DNA from: Candidatus Aenigmatarchaeota archaeon
Lineage (GTDB): Archaea; Aenigmatarchaeota; Aenigmatarchaeia; CG10238-14
Reading direction: 5' to 3'
NCBI GenBank assembly: GCA_017610225.1
Contig: JAFCCM010000035.1
Coordinates: forward strand, 1-19,468
DNA: 19,468 nucleotides
In this document: piece by piece, positions 1-6,119 of the stretch
Numbering within the stretch: the stretch's first letter is position 1
How the letters are laid out: each line of letters opens with the position of its first letter
Made by a program: the position numbers and the translations under genes
The notes under the pieces: generated by a model
Seen by the model: the letters and a program-made list of their open reading frames with translations, nothing else
Databases searched by the model: none
What the model was told of the DNA's origin: nothing

Positions 1-626
1 TCATAAGAACTATGAACTTTTGTTGGATATTTTGGTTTTTTACCAGTCTGAATTTCTCTAATATCTTCTCTTCTTTTAGTGGCTTCTTGTCTTCTCTTAA
101 CTTGTTTATAAGTTTCTTCTAAAAATCTTCTTGGAGGCATTTTAACTGTTTTTATTTTTTTATCAGCAACACTTGAAAAACTATAGTAATGTTCAAATCC
201 CTGCTTTCTTTTATTAAATGGTCTACAATCTAATAAATTAATAACACCATCTTTATCAGCATCTTTCATTGGTTTTAATAAAGGATATCTAATCTTAGCT
301 TGTGGCCAAGTTAAATTCTTTTTAGGAATATCTTTTGGTTTACCCCAGGCATTAAATGGAGATCTGTCCATCTTATTAAGCCTTTTCTTTCCTGCAATAT
401 ATTTCCTTAAATTCTGTGGTTTAGTATGAGATGTTAAATATGGTGGACATTTTAACTTTAATGGATTGACTTTCTTTAGTTTTGTAGATTTAATAGCCTT
501 TGTTTTCTGAGATTTAACCTTTGGAGCTTTAACACTTTGAGTTTTAATCGCCTTTGGCTTGAAAAAACTCACAGCTTTTACTATCTTATTCCCTTTCTTT
601 TTTATTTTTTTGTATTTTTTTACCAT
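1..626 (-). CDS. Lys-rich protein with DxDxDG calcium-binding-like motif, 3' end outside window
   Basis: The frame is open from an ATG at 624-626 to the left edge, giving at least 208 residues with no stop, so the C-terminus is missing. The start overlaps the stop of the upstream 81-residue gene (ATGGTAA), which suggests translational coupling. The first 60 residues are rich in Lys, Pro, Ala and Thr and look disordered. Residues 122-134 read DADKDGVINLLDC, followed by RPFNKRKQG. This is the pattern of a thrombospondin-type-3 or dockerin-like calcium loop (D-x-D-x-D-G-V-x-N-x-x-D-C). Residues 165-190 are a basic, probably helical stretch rich in Arg, Glu and Lys. There is no signal peptide or membrane helix. 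The coding frame was read by hand over the whole stretch. Function is unknown; a basic virion or DNA-associated protein is an inference. The first 15 residues resemble those of the tiny ORF at 867-941. Confidence 0.85.
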   Translation of the reverse strand, partial: MVKKYKKIKKKGNKIVKAVSFFKPKAIKTQSVKAPKVKSQKTKAIKSTKLKKVNPLKLKCPPYLTSHTKPQNLRKYIAGKKRLNKMDRSPFNAWGKPKDIPKKNLTWPQAKIRYPLLKPMKDADKDGVINLLDCRPFNKRKQGFEHYYSFSSVADKKIKTVKMPPRRFLEETYKQVKRRQEATKRREDIREIQTGKKPKYPTKVHSSY

Positions 627-865
627 TTTCTTATTACCCAACCATTATTTTTAAACCAATAATAATCATTCAACTTATAATTTTTTATTCTTCTTAGTGG
701 GGCTTCTCTAGGCTTTCTTACTATTGGGGTCACTCTTGGAGTGATGCTAAGTTGTTCTCTCTGTTTTTTTAATAACTCTAATTGTTCTTCATCCCTTATG
801 CGCTTGGCTGCCCTTCTCAACCTAGAAAATTGGATTTTCCATCTCTCTTCATCTGTTCTAGCCAT
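620..865 (-). CDS. Small basic, probably helical protein (81 aa)
   Basis: The protein has 81 residues and starts with ATG at 863-865. Residues 5-38 are a charged helix-forming stretch (ERWKIQFSRLRRAAKRIRD and on) with roughly heptad-spaced Leu and Ile, so a short coiled coil is possible. The middle is Pro and Arg rich (TPRVTPIVRKPREAPLRR), and the end is aromatic (YYWFKNNGW). It has no signal peptide, membrane helix or Cys. The stop overlaps the ATG of the next gene by seven bases, and the start lies one base past the stop of a tiny upstream ORF, so it sits in a tightly coupled chain. A GAGGG five bases before the ATG is a poor, close Shine-Dalgarno. The family is not recognised; a nucleic-acid-binding or virion-packing role is a guess from charge only. 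Confidence 0.75.
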   Translation of the reverse strand: MARTDEERWKIQFSRLRRAAKRIRDEEQLELLKKQREQLSITPRVTPIVRKPREAPLRRIKNYKLNDYYWFKNNGWVIRKW

Positions 866-866
866 T

Positions 867-941
867 CTATTTAATCCCTCTAAAAATAGATCTATCTATT
901 AGTTTTCCTTTTTTTTGTATTTTTTTGTATTTTTTTGTCAT
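867..941 (-). CDS. Tiny Lys-rich ORF (24 aa), possible remnant or leader peptide
   Basis: A 24-codon frame runs from ATG (939-941) to TAG (867-869), and its stop is one base before the ATG of the 81-residue gene. Its first 15 residues, MTKKYKKIQKKGKLI, match the start of the gene at 1-626, MVKKYKKIKKKGNKI, at 11 positions. The DNA there is built of A7-TAC-A7-TAC-A8 runs, so some of the similarity could come from simple sequence. It may be the leftover 5' end of a duplicated gene, a short coupled leader peptide, or chance. No Shine-Dalgarno is visible. Confidence 0.35.
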   Translation of the reverse strand: MTKKYKKIQKKGKLIDRSIFRGIK

Positions 942-987
942 TTTCTTAAAATAATTAAGTTTGTAGGTTATTTAAAACTTTCTATTA

Positions 988-1242
988 CTATGAATTTATC
1001 AAACGAGGGATGGCGAATAAATGGACAATTAATATAAGTATTGTTATTAATATTGCAATAAAAGCATATGCATAACCTATTGCCATAGATAAAATAAATA
1101 TTGATAAAAAGTTTAAAGTAGTTACTTGGGATACTTTCCCGATAACCATAATTATATACATTACAAATGTAATCCCAATTACAGCCAACCAAAAACTACC
1201 AAACAAGTTTACTACTAATAATGTCCATAAATCGATCATCAT
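988..1242 (-). CDS. Small hydrophobic membrane protein (84 aa)
   Basis: This 84-residue protein is almost all hydrophobic. One helix covers roughly residues 5-33 (starting LWTLLVVNLFGSFWLAVIG) and a second long one covers about 43-76, with very short loops. The frame extends further upstream, but the start was set at the ATG-ATG pair at 1237-1242 because it overlaps the TGA of the preceding 163-residue gene (ATGATGA) and because the extra upstream residues are shadows of that gene. It is third in a run of three membrane proteins after the 968-residue surface protein. Small two-helix proteins are typical of membrane-containing or spindle-shaped archaeal virions, but no family can be named from the sequence. 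A holin-like role cannot be excluded. Confidence 0.8.
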   Translation of the reverse strand: MMIDLWTLLVVNLFGSFWLAVIGITFVMYIIMVIGKVSQVTTLNFLSIFILSMAIGYAYAFIAILITILILIVHLFAIPRLINS

Positions 1243-1730
1243 CCTGTACTCCCTGTCCTCCACCAGTCTAAAACAGCTAAAACATAAAATACTGCTAAAA
1301 TTCCTCCAGTAAAAACCCAAACAAAAAGAGAAGGATAACATACACCTGTTGCAGCACATCCATAAAAAGTTGGATCTCTTGTAATAACATTATAAAGTGA
1401 AACTATTGGAACAGCTCCAATTGTTAAAAAGAATGTAAATGTTCCAAAAAATAATATCATATCTCCTTTATATCCAACTACTGCCCCAACAAATGTTGCT
1501 ACAGCACTGGCTGCCAAAATTGTGAATAAAAATGTTAAGAACCCTGTAGTTCTCCAACCAGTTGGATCTGTAGCAAACTTCCATAGGGCTGATTGATTAT
1601 CCGCATAAGCTGTAAGCTCATATTCTTCTTCACAATCTCCCTCACAAATACCATCCTTATAAACTTGATCATATAAAATAATAACTCCTTGTAAAATTAT
1701 CAAAATCATAATCATTGGTGCTAATCTCAT
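1239..1730 (-). CDS. Integral membrane protein with Cys-bearing exposed loops (163 aa)
   Basis: The N-terminal hydrophobic segment (residues 4-20) is a signal anchor or first helix. A short exposed acidic stretch follows with two Cys in a CEGDC motif, and then come three clear membrane helices at about residues 60-86, 90-113 and 131-155. A second Cys pair lies in the loop before the last helix (YGCAATGVC). The four Cys may form two disulfides outside the cell. The tail is short (DWWRTGSTG). It overlaps the next membrane gene by ATGATGA and follows the 79-residue gene with a 31-base gap. A weak GGAAA lies about ten bases before the start. The family is not recognised. Its place after a large surface protein suggests a role in the same envelope or virion complex, which is inference. 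Confidence 0.85.
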   Translation of the reverse strand: MRLAPMIMILIILQGVIILYDQVYKDGICEGDCEEEYELTAYADNQSALWKFATDPTGWRTTGFLTFLFTILAASAVATFVGAVVGYKGDMILFFGTFTFFLTIGAVPIVSLYNVITRDPTFYGCAATGVCYPSLFVWVFTGGILAVFYVLAVLDWWRTGSTG

Positions 1731-1761
1731 TTTCTTAAAATTTCCTTTAATTTATTTAATC

Positions 1762-1983
1762 TCATCTTTGTGCCTGCCTATTAATATTTAAAAATGATGC
1801 AAAAGTTATTAACATGCAAATAAATGCCAACAAATAATTATTTATAAATTCATTTGTTGATAAATTATTATAGTAAAATAGACCATGATTAGATACAGAA
1901 GGTGAGATTCCCCCAATTATACTTCCCATAATTATAAAGAAAGTTAAGATAGTTAAAAACATCCCAGGATTCATTGAATCCAT
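1762..1983 (-). CDS. Small two-helix membrane protein (73 or 79 aa)
   Basis: Two hydrophobic segments are visible, MFLTILTFFIIMGSIIGG near the start and YLLAFICMLITFASFL near the end, joined by a polar loop with an NLS sequon. The start shown is the first ATG (1981-1983), giving MDSMNPG. A TTG at 1999-2001 would add six residues and leave only nine bases after the 968-residue gene. No Shine-Dalgarno supports either start. It is the first of three consecutive small membrane proteins. The topology could put both ends inside. The family is not recognised. Confidence 0.75.
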   Translation of the reverse strand: MDSMNPGMFLTILTFFIIMGSIIGGISPSVSNHGLFYYNNLSTNEFINNYLLAFICMLITFASFLNINRQAQR

Positions 1984-2010
1984 ATTAAAATTATAATTCA
2001 AAACAGAGAT

Positions 2011-4917
2011 TTATACACATAATAAAAAAAATATCACCACTAATCTATTAAAATCTGCTGTATTTGCATCATCGCCCCATTCTTGAAATATAAAAATTAT
2101 GTCATAAAAAAGTGTTTGAATACCTGCCTTTCCATCAGAATCAATATCAATACATTTCCACCAAGCATCTCCTTCTAATAAAATACTTCCATTTCCTACA
2201 TCAACATAATATTTTCCTTTTAAATTATCTCCAGAAGTAACATTATAAGTAAAGTATAATAAGCATCCACTAGATGTACAGGCAGATACTGACGAATTTA
2301 AAACTGATTGATCAGAAGCATTTACTAAATAAAATGAAGCATTAATTATATTACCCTTACTTGAAACTAAGTAATATGTAAAATTTTTCACACCAGGTTG
2401 AATAATACCCCCAGTAGGTGATCTAGAATATTTTAAACCTTCTATTGTAGCAGTATAATCACTTGTAACACCACAAGATAATTGTTGTGTGTACTGTGTT
2501 TGTGTTGGTCTAATTGTCACAGTAGTTCCTGTACAACCATCTTTAACAAAAGTAAACCTATGATCATAATCTGGATTTACCCAAAATGTTACAGAGCCAG
2601 CACTGTCTGTTGTTTCTTGTCCAATAACTGTCCAAATCCCTACGAACTCTCTTTCAGCTGTTACTTCCACACCAGTAAGCTGATTACTATCTGTATCCAA
2701 AACTTGGATTGTTGTATAAATTCCATCATCACTTGATAAGAGATATAAAGTAGTATTTGTTGTAGCATTAGTTAAATCACTTGAAGCATCATATTTTCTT
2801 TGGGGATAACCTGGTGAAGCATATTGGATACTCCTTGCATTATGTAAGGTGTCATTACTAGCAGAAAGACAAAAAGGATAATTATCATTGGCGGTTGAAT
2901 TTGAAAACAATAAAGTTTTAGTAACTGTTCCACTTCCAAGATAGTATACCCAAGTTGAAGCATCTATGGTAGCATTTATATAGCCCGAAGTTTCTTCATC
3001 AATAAATGTAAAATTAACATACGGAACTGTTAAGTTTAATGAAGCATTACATATCCCGAAGAGAGTTGTATTAACATCTTGGTAATAATTATTAGAATTA
3101 ATTGTACTTCCAGCATAAATAAATTCCCAATAAAATGTTTTATTTCCAACTGAAGATGGGATATCAAATGTTACATTATATAAACTTCCTGAAGAGGTTG
3201 TATCATGAGACACCGTATTATAAATTAAATTAACATCAGTTAAACTTGAATTAGCAGTTATATTAATTGAAAATGTTTCTGCTGCTGTTTCAAATGTCTT
3301 AGTTTCATATATTCTTCCTCCTTCAAAAACAAAATATTCCCAACTAGCAAAAGAACTATTTACATATCCTAAACTATCTATTGCCCAAAAAGTCATATTC
3401 CTATTATTAGAATCTGAAATTGTAAAGCTTGTTGTATTATCCAAACAAGGTACACTAATATTTGTTCCACTATAATCATAATAACAAACATAAATATTTG
3501 GATCAACCACTGTCCAATTCAAAGTTAAATTTGTATCTATCAAATGCCTTTCAATATATGTTGTTGGAGAAGTAATAGAAACATTTGGCGCAGAAGAATC
3601 TGATGCTGGATTAACAGATCTATTTGCTTCTGCAAATTGGCAAAAATCTCCAGAATCACAAAATTGATAATTCCAAACAATATAATCTGTAATATTTCCA
3701 TACATAGTAACAGTTTCTTTACTATTACTTAAACCAGTAGTAGTATTTAAAACATCCCAGGCTCCACTTATATTTGTCCATAATGTAGCATTAGCTAAAC
3801 TAACTGTTGAGTTTCCAGTAGCATTAAATAAAATCCATTGAGCTGGAGAAGAATAACTATCTGCAGGTGAATTAAGAATTACTGAAGGAGTATAATTAGC
3901 ATAAACATAATAAATATCCCCAAAAGCTGTAGCTGTTTTTCCAGTAGTTCCATCAGCAGCTATTTGAACATATACTTCATTACTCGAAGGTGTTATTGTT
4001 GAATCGTATGCTCCATCATTATAAACATTAATATCTCCATCAGTTTTACGAATAAAAGACCATACAGAATCATCATGTTCATAATCTGGGCCTAAGTTAG
4101 GTCCAGCAGTTAATGTTTTAAGAGAATTCCCAAATGCATAAAATTTTGCTGAACAAGTTTCTCCAGCATCCCCAACACCAATAGCCACACTTAAATTAAC
4201 CCGAATACTCATATTTTCAAGTACATTAAAAGGGGATAAAGCTATTGAACTAAATGTTATTGCAACTGTACTTGCACCAACATCTGTTGATTGCACTCTT
4301 ATCTTAGAATTATCTTCAACTACTGTATTCGTAGTACCTGTAATAGATGAATTAGCCCATAAAGTATAATTAATACTACTATCATCTATCTCATCATAAA
4401 TACCATTATTATCATTCCAAAAAGCCCAAGATTCAATCCATTCTCCATTAGATAATATTACCCAATCAACTGTTTGAGAAAAATCTTTTCTACCTTCAAG
4501 AAGTATTTGATATGTTCCTGCTTTAACTATCTGTCCTAAGGAATATGGAATTTTATTTCCATTTTTAATAATATAAAATTGATAACTATTAATTGTTGTT
4601 TGATCTCCATTCAAATCTTTAAACATAACATCATCAATTAAAGACCCGTCTTCAAGAAGATTAATTTCGATAGTTGAAGAACAATCAATATCACAATAAT
4701 TAGTATGCTGAGATAAATATCCTTGAAATAAAGTTTTACCTGCACCAAACAAATTCTTTATTTCTACTGGTTTATATTGTTCTAGAAGTTTATTACCTTC
4801 TATAAGCTTACCATCAAAAGTTGTTGTCCTTTCATATAATTGATTATCCCAATCAATGGCAGAAACAGTTGTTACTAATAGAAACATGCAAAAGAAGATT
4901 AATATTATTTTTTTCAT
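2011..4917 (-). CDS. Large secreted Ig-like adhesin or spike protein, heavily sequon-rich (968 aa)
   Basis: A clear signal peptide (MKKIILIFFCMFLLVTTVSA) is followed by an all-beta, Asn/Ser/Thr-rich ectodomain with several dozen N-x-S/T sequons, as expected for archaeal S-layer-like or virion surface glycoproteins. In order it has an N-terminal domain with a Cys pair (NYCDIDC, about 75-80) ending near TVDWVILSNGEW, a beta-sandwich region (about 170-345), two Ig-like domains opening with PSVILNSPAD and APNVSITSP, and a carboxypeptidase-regulatory-like fold (about 740-820, IQVLDTDSNQLTGVEVTAE). Near the end is DIDSDGKAG, a dockerin-like calcium loop. The last residues (VVIFFLLCV) are a short hydrophobic tail with no cytoplasmic end, perhaps an anchor. 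No enzyme motif is seen. A host-attachment or spike function is inferred from architecture and neighbours. No Shine-Dalgarno precedes it, and the 76 bases before it hold only tiny frames. Confidence 0.9.
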   Translation of the reverse strand: MKKIILIFFCMFLLVTTVSAIDWDNQLYERTTTFDGKLIEGNKLLEQYKPVEIKNLFGAGKTLFQGYLSQHTNYCDIDCSSTIEINLLEDGSLIDDVMFKDLNGDQTTINSYQFYIIKNGNKIPYSLGQIVKAGTYQILLEGRKDFSQTVDWVILSNGEWIESWAFWNDNNGIYDEIDDSSINYTLWANSSITGTTNTVVEDNSKIRVQSTDVGASTVAITFSSIALSPFNVLENMSIRVNLSVAIGVGDAGETCSAKFYAFGNSLKTLTAGPNLGPDYEHDDSVWSFIRKTDGDINVYNDGAYDSTITPSSNEVYVQIAADGTTGKTATAFGDIYYVYANYTPSVILNSPADSYSSPAQWILFNATGNSTVSLANATLWTNISGAWDVLNTTTGLSNSKETVTMYGNITDYIVWNYQFCDSGDFCQFAEANRSVNPASDSSAPNVSITSPTTYIERHLIDTNLTLNWTVVDPNIYVCYYDYSGTNISVPCLDNTTSFTISDSNNRNMTFWAIDSLGYVNSSFASWEYFVFEGGRIYETKTFETAAETFSINITANSSLTDVNLIYNTVSHDTTSSGSLYNVTFDIPSSVGNKTFYWEFIYAGSTINSNNYYQDVNTTLFGICNASLNLTVPYVNFTFIDEETSGYINATIDASTWVYYLGSGTVTKTLLFSNSTANDNYPFCLSASNDTLHNARSIQYASPGYPQRKYDASSDLTNATTNTTLYLLSSDDGIYTTIQVLDTDSNQLTGVEVTAEREFVGIWTVIGQETTDSAGSVTFWVNPDYDHRFTFVKDGCTGTTVTIRPTQTQYTQQLSCGVTSDYTATIEGLKYSRSPTGGIIQPGVKNFTYYLVSSKGNIINASFYLVNASDQSVLNSSVSACTSSGCLLYFTYNVTSGDNLKGKYYVDVGNGSILLEGDAWWKCIDIDSDGKAGIQTLFYDIIFIFQEWGDDANTADFNRLVVIFFLLCV

Positions 4918-4993
4918 TTACTGCTAAGTATAAGAAAACCCTCCATTTTTAATTATTAAATTCAATTCCATACTCAAAGAAAGAGGAATAAAT

Positions 4994-5335
4994 TTAATAA
5001 CCTGGATATTGCTGTTGAGGTTGTCTTTGTCCCATCAGTAATCCAATTGCCCCAAGTATTAACATAATCAAGATCAATGGTGGACCAATACTAAGCATAG
5101 CACAAGTAGTAGTATGTGTATTTCCAACAGTCACATTATAACAAGTTGTATTTGATCCAATACCACCACAAACATCTGTAGTAGATTTACAGTTCAATTC
5201 ATCTTGATGTCTTAAATCATCAAAAGAATCTTGAATTGTTGGCCAAAAAGATGTGATTAAAAGTACAGCTACAACTAACATAACTATCCCCATAATGAAA
5301 CTAAATCCCATGATTTGTTGTCCTTTATTATTCAT
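4994..5335 (-). CDS. Two-helix membrane protein with KGQ class III-type signal; candidate virion protein (113 aa)
   Basis: The start MNNKGQQIMGFSFIMGIV matches the archaeal class III (archaellin/pilin-like) signal pattern, a short basic stretch, then G-Q and a hydrophobic helix (about 9-29). Cleavage would be after Gly5 if a prepilin peptidase acts on it. A 50-residue exposed domain follows with four Cys (49, 56, 65, 78) and sequons at Asn62 and Asn67, then a second helix (about 82-101) and the tail QRQPQQQYPGY. The second helix is unusual for a pilin and closer to small virion membrane proteins. A strong Shine-Dalgarno (AAGGAGGAAA) lies ten bases before the ATG. It is the second gene after the strong promoter at 5633-5656 and follows a structured leader, so high or controlled expression is likely. 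The two-helix layout recalls spindle-virus coat proteins, but sequence kinship is not shown. Confidence 0.85.
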   Translation of the reverse strand: MNNKGQQIMGFSFIMGIVMLVVAVLLITSFWPTIQDSFDDLRHQDELNCKSTTDVCGGIGSNTTCYNVTVGNTHTTTCAMLSIGPPLILIMLILGAIGLLMGQRQPQQQYPGY

Positions 5336-5343
5336 TCCTTATT

Positions 5344-5351
5344 TTTCCTCC
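5344..5351 (-). promoter_or_regulatory. Strong Shine-Dalgarno of the 113-aa membrane protein gene
   Basis: The minus strand reads GGAGGAAA within AAAAAGGAGGAAAAATAAGG before ATG at 5335. It is complementary to the 3' end of archaeal 16S rRNA. It can also form eight pairs (one G-U) with the hairpin loop at 5413-5420, so access to it may be controlled. Confidence 0.8.
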
Positions 5352-5373
5352 TTTTTGATTTTTATGATTAAAA

Positions 5374-5434
5374 CTCCGCCAAGTTGACGGAGCCCATAGT
5401 AAGGCTTAGATGGAAGGAAATCAAGCACACTATG
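5374..5434 (-). ncRNA. Structured leader: two tandem hairpins between the 55-aa and 113-aa genes
   Basis: On the minus-strand RNA two hairpins follow each other. The first has a 6-bp outer stem CAUAGU/ACUAUG (5429-5434 with 5395-5400), a small internal loop, an inner stem GCUU/AAGC (5423-5426 with 5404-5407) and a 15-base pyrimidine-rich loop. The second, only two bases on, is GC-rich CUCCGUC-AACUU-GGCGGAG (5386-5392 with 5374-5380) and is followed by UUUU. The GC content stands out from the AT-rich surroundings. It could be a transcription attenuator, a weak intrinsic terminator for the 55-residue gene, an RNA processing site, or a translational switch, since the first loop can pair with the downstream Shine-Dalgarno. 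No known riboswitch class is recognised. Confidence 0.5.
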
Positions 5435-5442
5435 AATATAAA

Positions 5443-5610
5443 TCATTTTCTAATATCAATAACTTTTTTAACTTTGGGTTTTGGAAATGTCATTTCCAAT
5501 AACTCTTTAGAAGTTAATCCTTCCTTTTTAATACTTTTTAATTTGAGGTGCCATGATTCCTGATTAGTCTTCTTATTCTTAGTTACACTGAATAAATCTT
5601 TTAATTTCAT
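5443..5610 (-). CDS. Small basic protein (55 aa), paralogue of the 76-aa protein; possible AbrB-like regulator
   Basis: ATG at 5608-5610, stop TGA at 5443-5445, 55 residues, too short for standard ORF cut-offs. It aligns end to end with the first 55 or so residues of the gene at 12379-12609. Both begin MK[LI]KD, share LK-x-K-x-x-KK-x-G[LI]T-x-x-x-LLE near residues 22-40, and then have PK and KKV, with roughly 40 percent identity by eye. The pattern of a beta-strand followed by a KKxGIT...LLE stretch recalls the SpoVT/AbrB swapped-hairpin DNA-binding fold, which is a weak inference. Both genes come directly after promoters sharing a 24-base identical core and a TTACxxGTAR palindrome. There is no Shine-Dalgarno, and the expected transcription start is only about five bases before the ATG, so translation is probably leaderless. 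Confidence 0.8.
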   Translation of the reverse strand: MKLKDLFSVTKNKKTNQESWHLKLKSIKKEGLTSKELLEMTFPKPKVKKVIDIRK

Positions 5611-5611
5611 T

Positions 5612-5621
5612 TTACTAGTAA
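5612..5621. promoter_or_regulatory. Perfect palindrome TTACTAGTAA near the predicted transcription start; candidate operator
   Basis: A ten-base perfect palindrome lies between the TATA box and the ATG of the 55-residue gene, close to the predicted +1. A near match, TTACGAGTAG at 12614-12623, occupies the matching region of the other strong promoter. Because both downstream genes encode related, possibly DNA-binding, small proteins, autoregulation is a natural idea. A ten-base palindrome in AT-rich DNA can arise by chance. Confidence 0.3.
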
Positions 5622-5632
5622 TTTAAAGGGCT

Positions 5633-5656
5633 TATGTTATATAAACCTTTCTATAA
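5633..5656 (-). promoter_or_regulatory. Archaeal BRE/TATA promoter, copy 1
   Basis: On the minus strand the box reads AGAAAGGTTTATATAACATA: purine-rich BRE AGAAAGG followed by TATA box TTTATATA (5638-5645). The TATA centre is about 31 bases before the ATG of the 55-residue gene, placing transcription start about five bases before it. The 24 bases here are identical to 12626-12649. It lies just past the stop of the 46-residue gene and is likely to drive the 55-residue gene, the structured leader and the membrane and surface protein genes beyond. Confidence 0.85.
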
Positions 5657-5682
5657 TAATTGAAATCTTTTAAATTGAAAAT

Positions 5683-5823
5683 TTATTTCTTATATGATTT
5701 TTTAGCTTGTTTTAAAGCATCACTAAACTTTATAGAATCATCTTTTGCTTTCATCTCTTTATACACCTTCATTGAATGGATGTTCCAAGCAGATGGTTTT
5801 CTTTTTGATTTTTTCTTTGCCAT
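5683..5823 (-). CDS. Small basic protein (46 aa) with HMG/YABBY-like motif, possible DNA-binding or virion protein
   Basis: ATG at 5821-5823 overlaps the TAA of the preceding 53-residue gene (TAATG), and a GGGAGG lies 11 bases before the start, so it is translated as part of the operon. The protein opens with a Lys-rich arm (MAKKKSKRKPSAWN) and continues as one or two amphipathic helices, HSMKVYKEMKAK and IKFSDALKQAKKSYKK. The pattern of Met-Lys-x-hydrophobic-Lys, then a turn, then F-x-[DE]-A-[FL]-K-x-A-x-K-x-[YW] recalls the short HMG-box/YABBY-like motif found in small virion DNA-binding proteins. That likeness is from memory and weak. It is the last gene before the second strong promoter. 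Confidence 0.75.
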   Translation of the reverse strand: MAKKKSKRKPSAWNIHSMKVYKEMKAKDDSIKFSDALKQAKKSYKK

Positions 5824-5984
5824 TATTTATTTATCCTCCCTTTTGATTTTCCTTTTTTAGGAATATTTTTGAATGCTATAGATGGTTCTCTTTGTTTTAC
5901 ATCTAATACTTTAAAACCATCTTTTACGAAGTGATATTTCACCCATGCTTTTATTTTTGGATTATAAGCTTGATAGATTGGCAT
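5823..5984 (-). CDS. Small basic beta-rich protein (53 aa)
   Basis: ATG at 5982-5984, stop TAA at 5823-5825 overlapping the next ATG by one base. The protein begins MPIYQAYNPKIKAWVKYHF, continues VKDGFKVLDVKQREPS and ends in a Lys/Gly-rich tail (IPKKGKSKGRINK). Alternating hydrophobic and polar residues (AWVKYHFVKDGFKVLDV) suggest a small beta-sheet. It has no signal or membrane segment. The gap from the 42-residue gene is six bases and no strong Shine-Dalgarno is visible. A basic tail and position beside other small basic genes suggest a nucleic-acid-associated or minor structural protein; this is inference. No family name can be given. Confidence 0.75.
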   Translation of the reverse strand: MPIYQAYNPKIKAWVKYHFVKDGFKVLDVKQREPSIAFKNIPKKGKSKGRINK

Positions 5985-5990
5985 AGTATT

Positions 5991-6119
5991 TTAACATAAC
6001 CCCTTTCTAATAAACCACACTCTTCCTTTAATTGACTTGTCTAGAATAGTTGTTTTAATTATCTTAAACACATCATTCTTTAATTTGCCAATAACACTTT
6101 CTTTATTCTGTTTATTCAT
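5991..6119 (-). CDS. Small basic protein (42 aa)
   Basis: ATG at 6117-6119 overlaps the stop of the giant gene (ATGA), a typical coupled arrangement. The stop is TAA at 5991-5993. The 42 residues (MNKQNKESVIGKLKNDVFKI and on) hold a short amphipathic stretch and end in KGRVWFIRKGLC. It has net positive charge and no signal or membrane helix. The family is not recognised. The frame is short, so support rests on coupling and on the even spacing of the three small genes that follow the giant one. Confidence 0.6.
   Translation of the reverse strand: MNKQNKESVIGKLKNDVFKIIKTTILDKSIKGRVWFIRKGLC

Noticed and set aside
968..1192. 74-codon minus-strand frame overlapping the small membrane protein
   Set aside because: Lies in another frame of the 84-residue membrane gene, with a low-complexity Asn/Cys/Tyr composition typical of a shadow; the other frame has clear helices and an ATGA overlap.
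2482..2736. Plus-strand frame within the 968-residue gene
   Set aside because: Antisense to a clear secreted protein, no Shine-Dalgarno or promoter, composition rich in Cys/Ser as in shadows.
2772..2963. 63-codon minus-strand frame within the 968-residue gene
   Set aside because: Alternate frame of a well-supported long gene, with no start signal.
4914..4985. Tiny frames of 10 and 15 codons before the 968-residue gene
   Set aside because: The 10-codon frame ends with an ATGA overlap, but both are too short and lack their own signals; not called as genes, mentioned only with the bridging-ORF observation.
5660..5860. Plus-strand hydrophobic frame of 66 codons
   Set aside because: Antisense to the 46-residue gene, which has a Shine-Dalgarno and overlap coupling; the reverse complement of Lys-rich DNA yields Phe/Leu-rich shadows.
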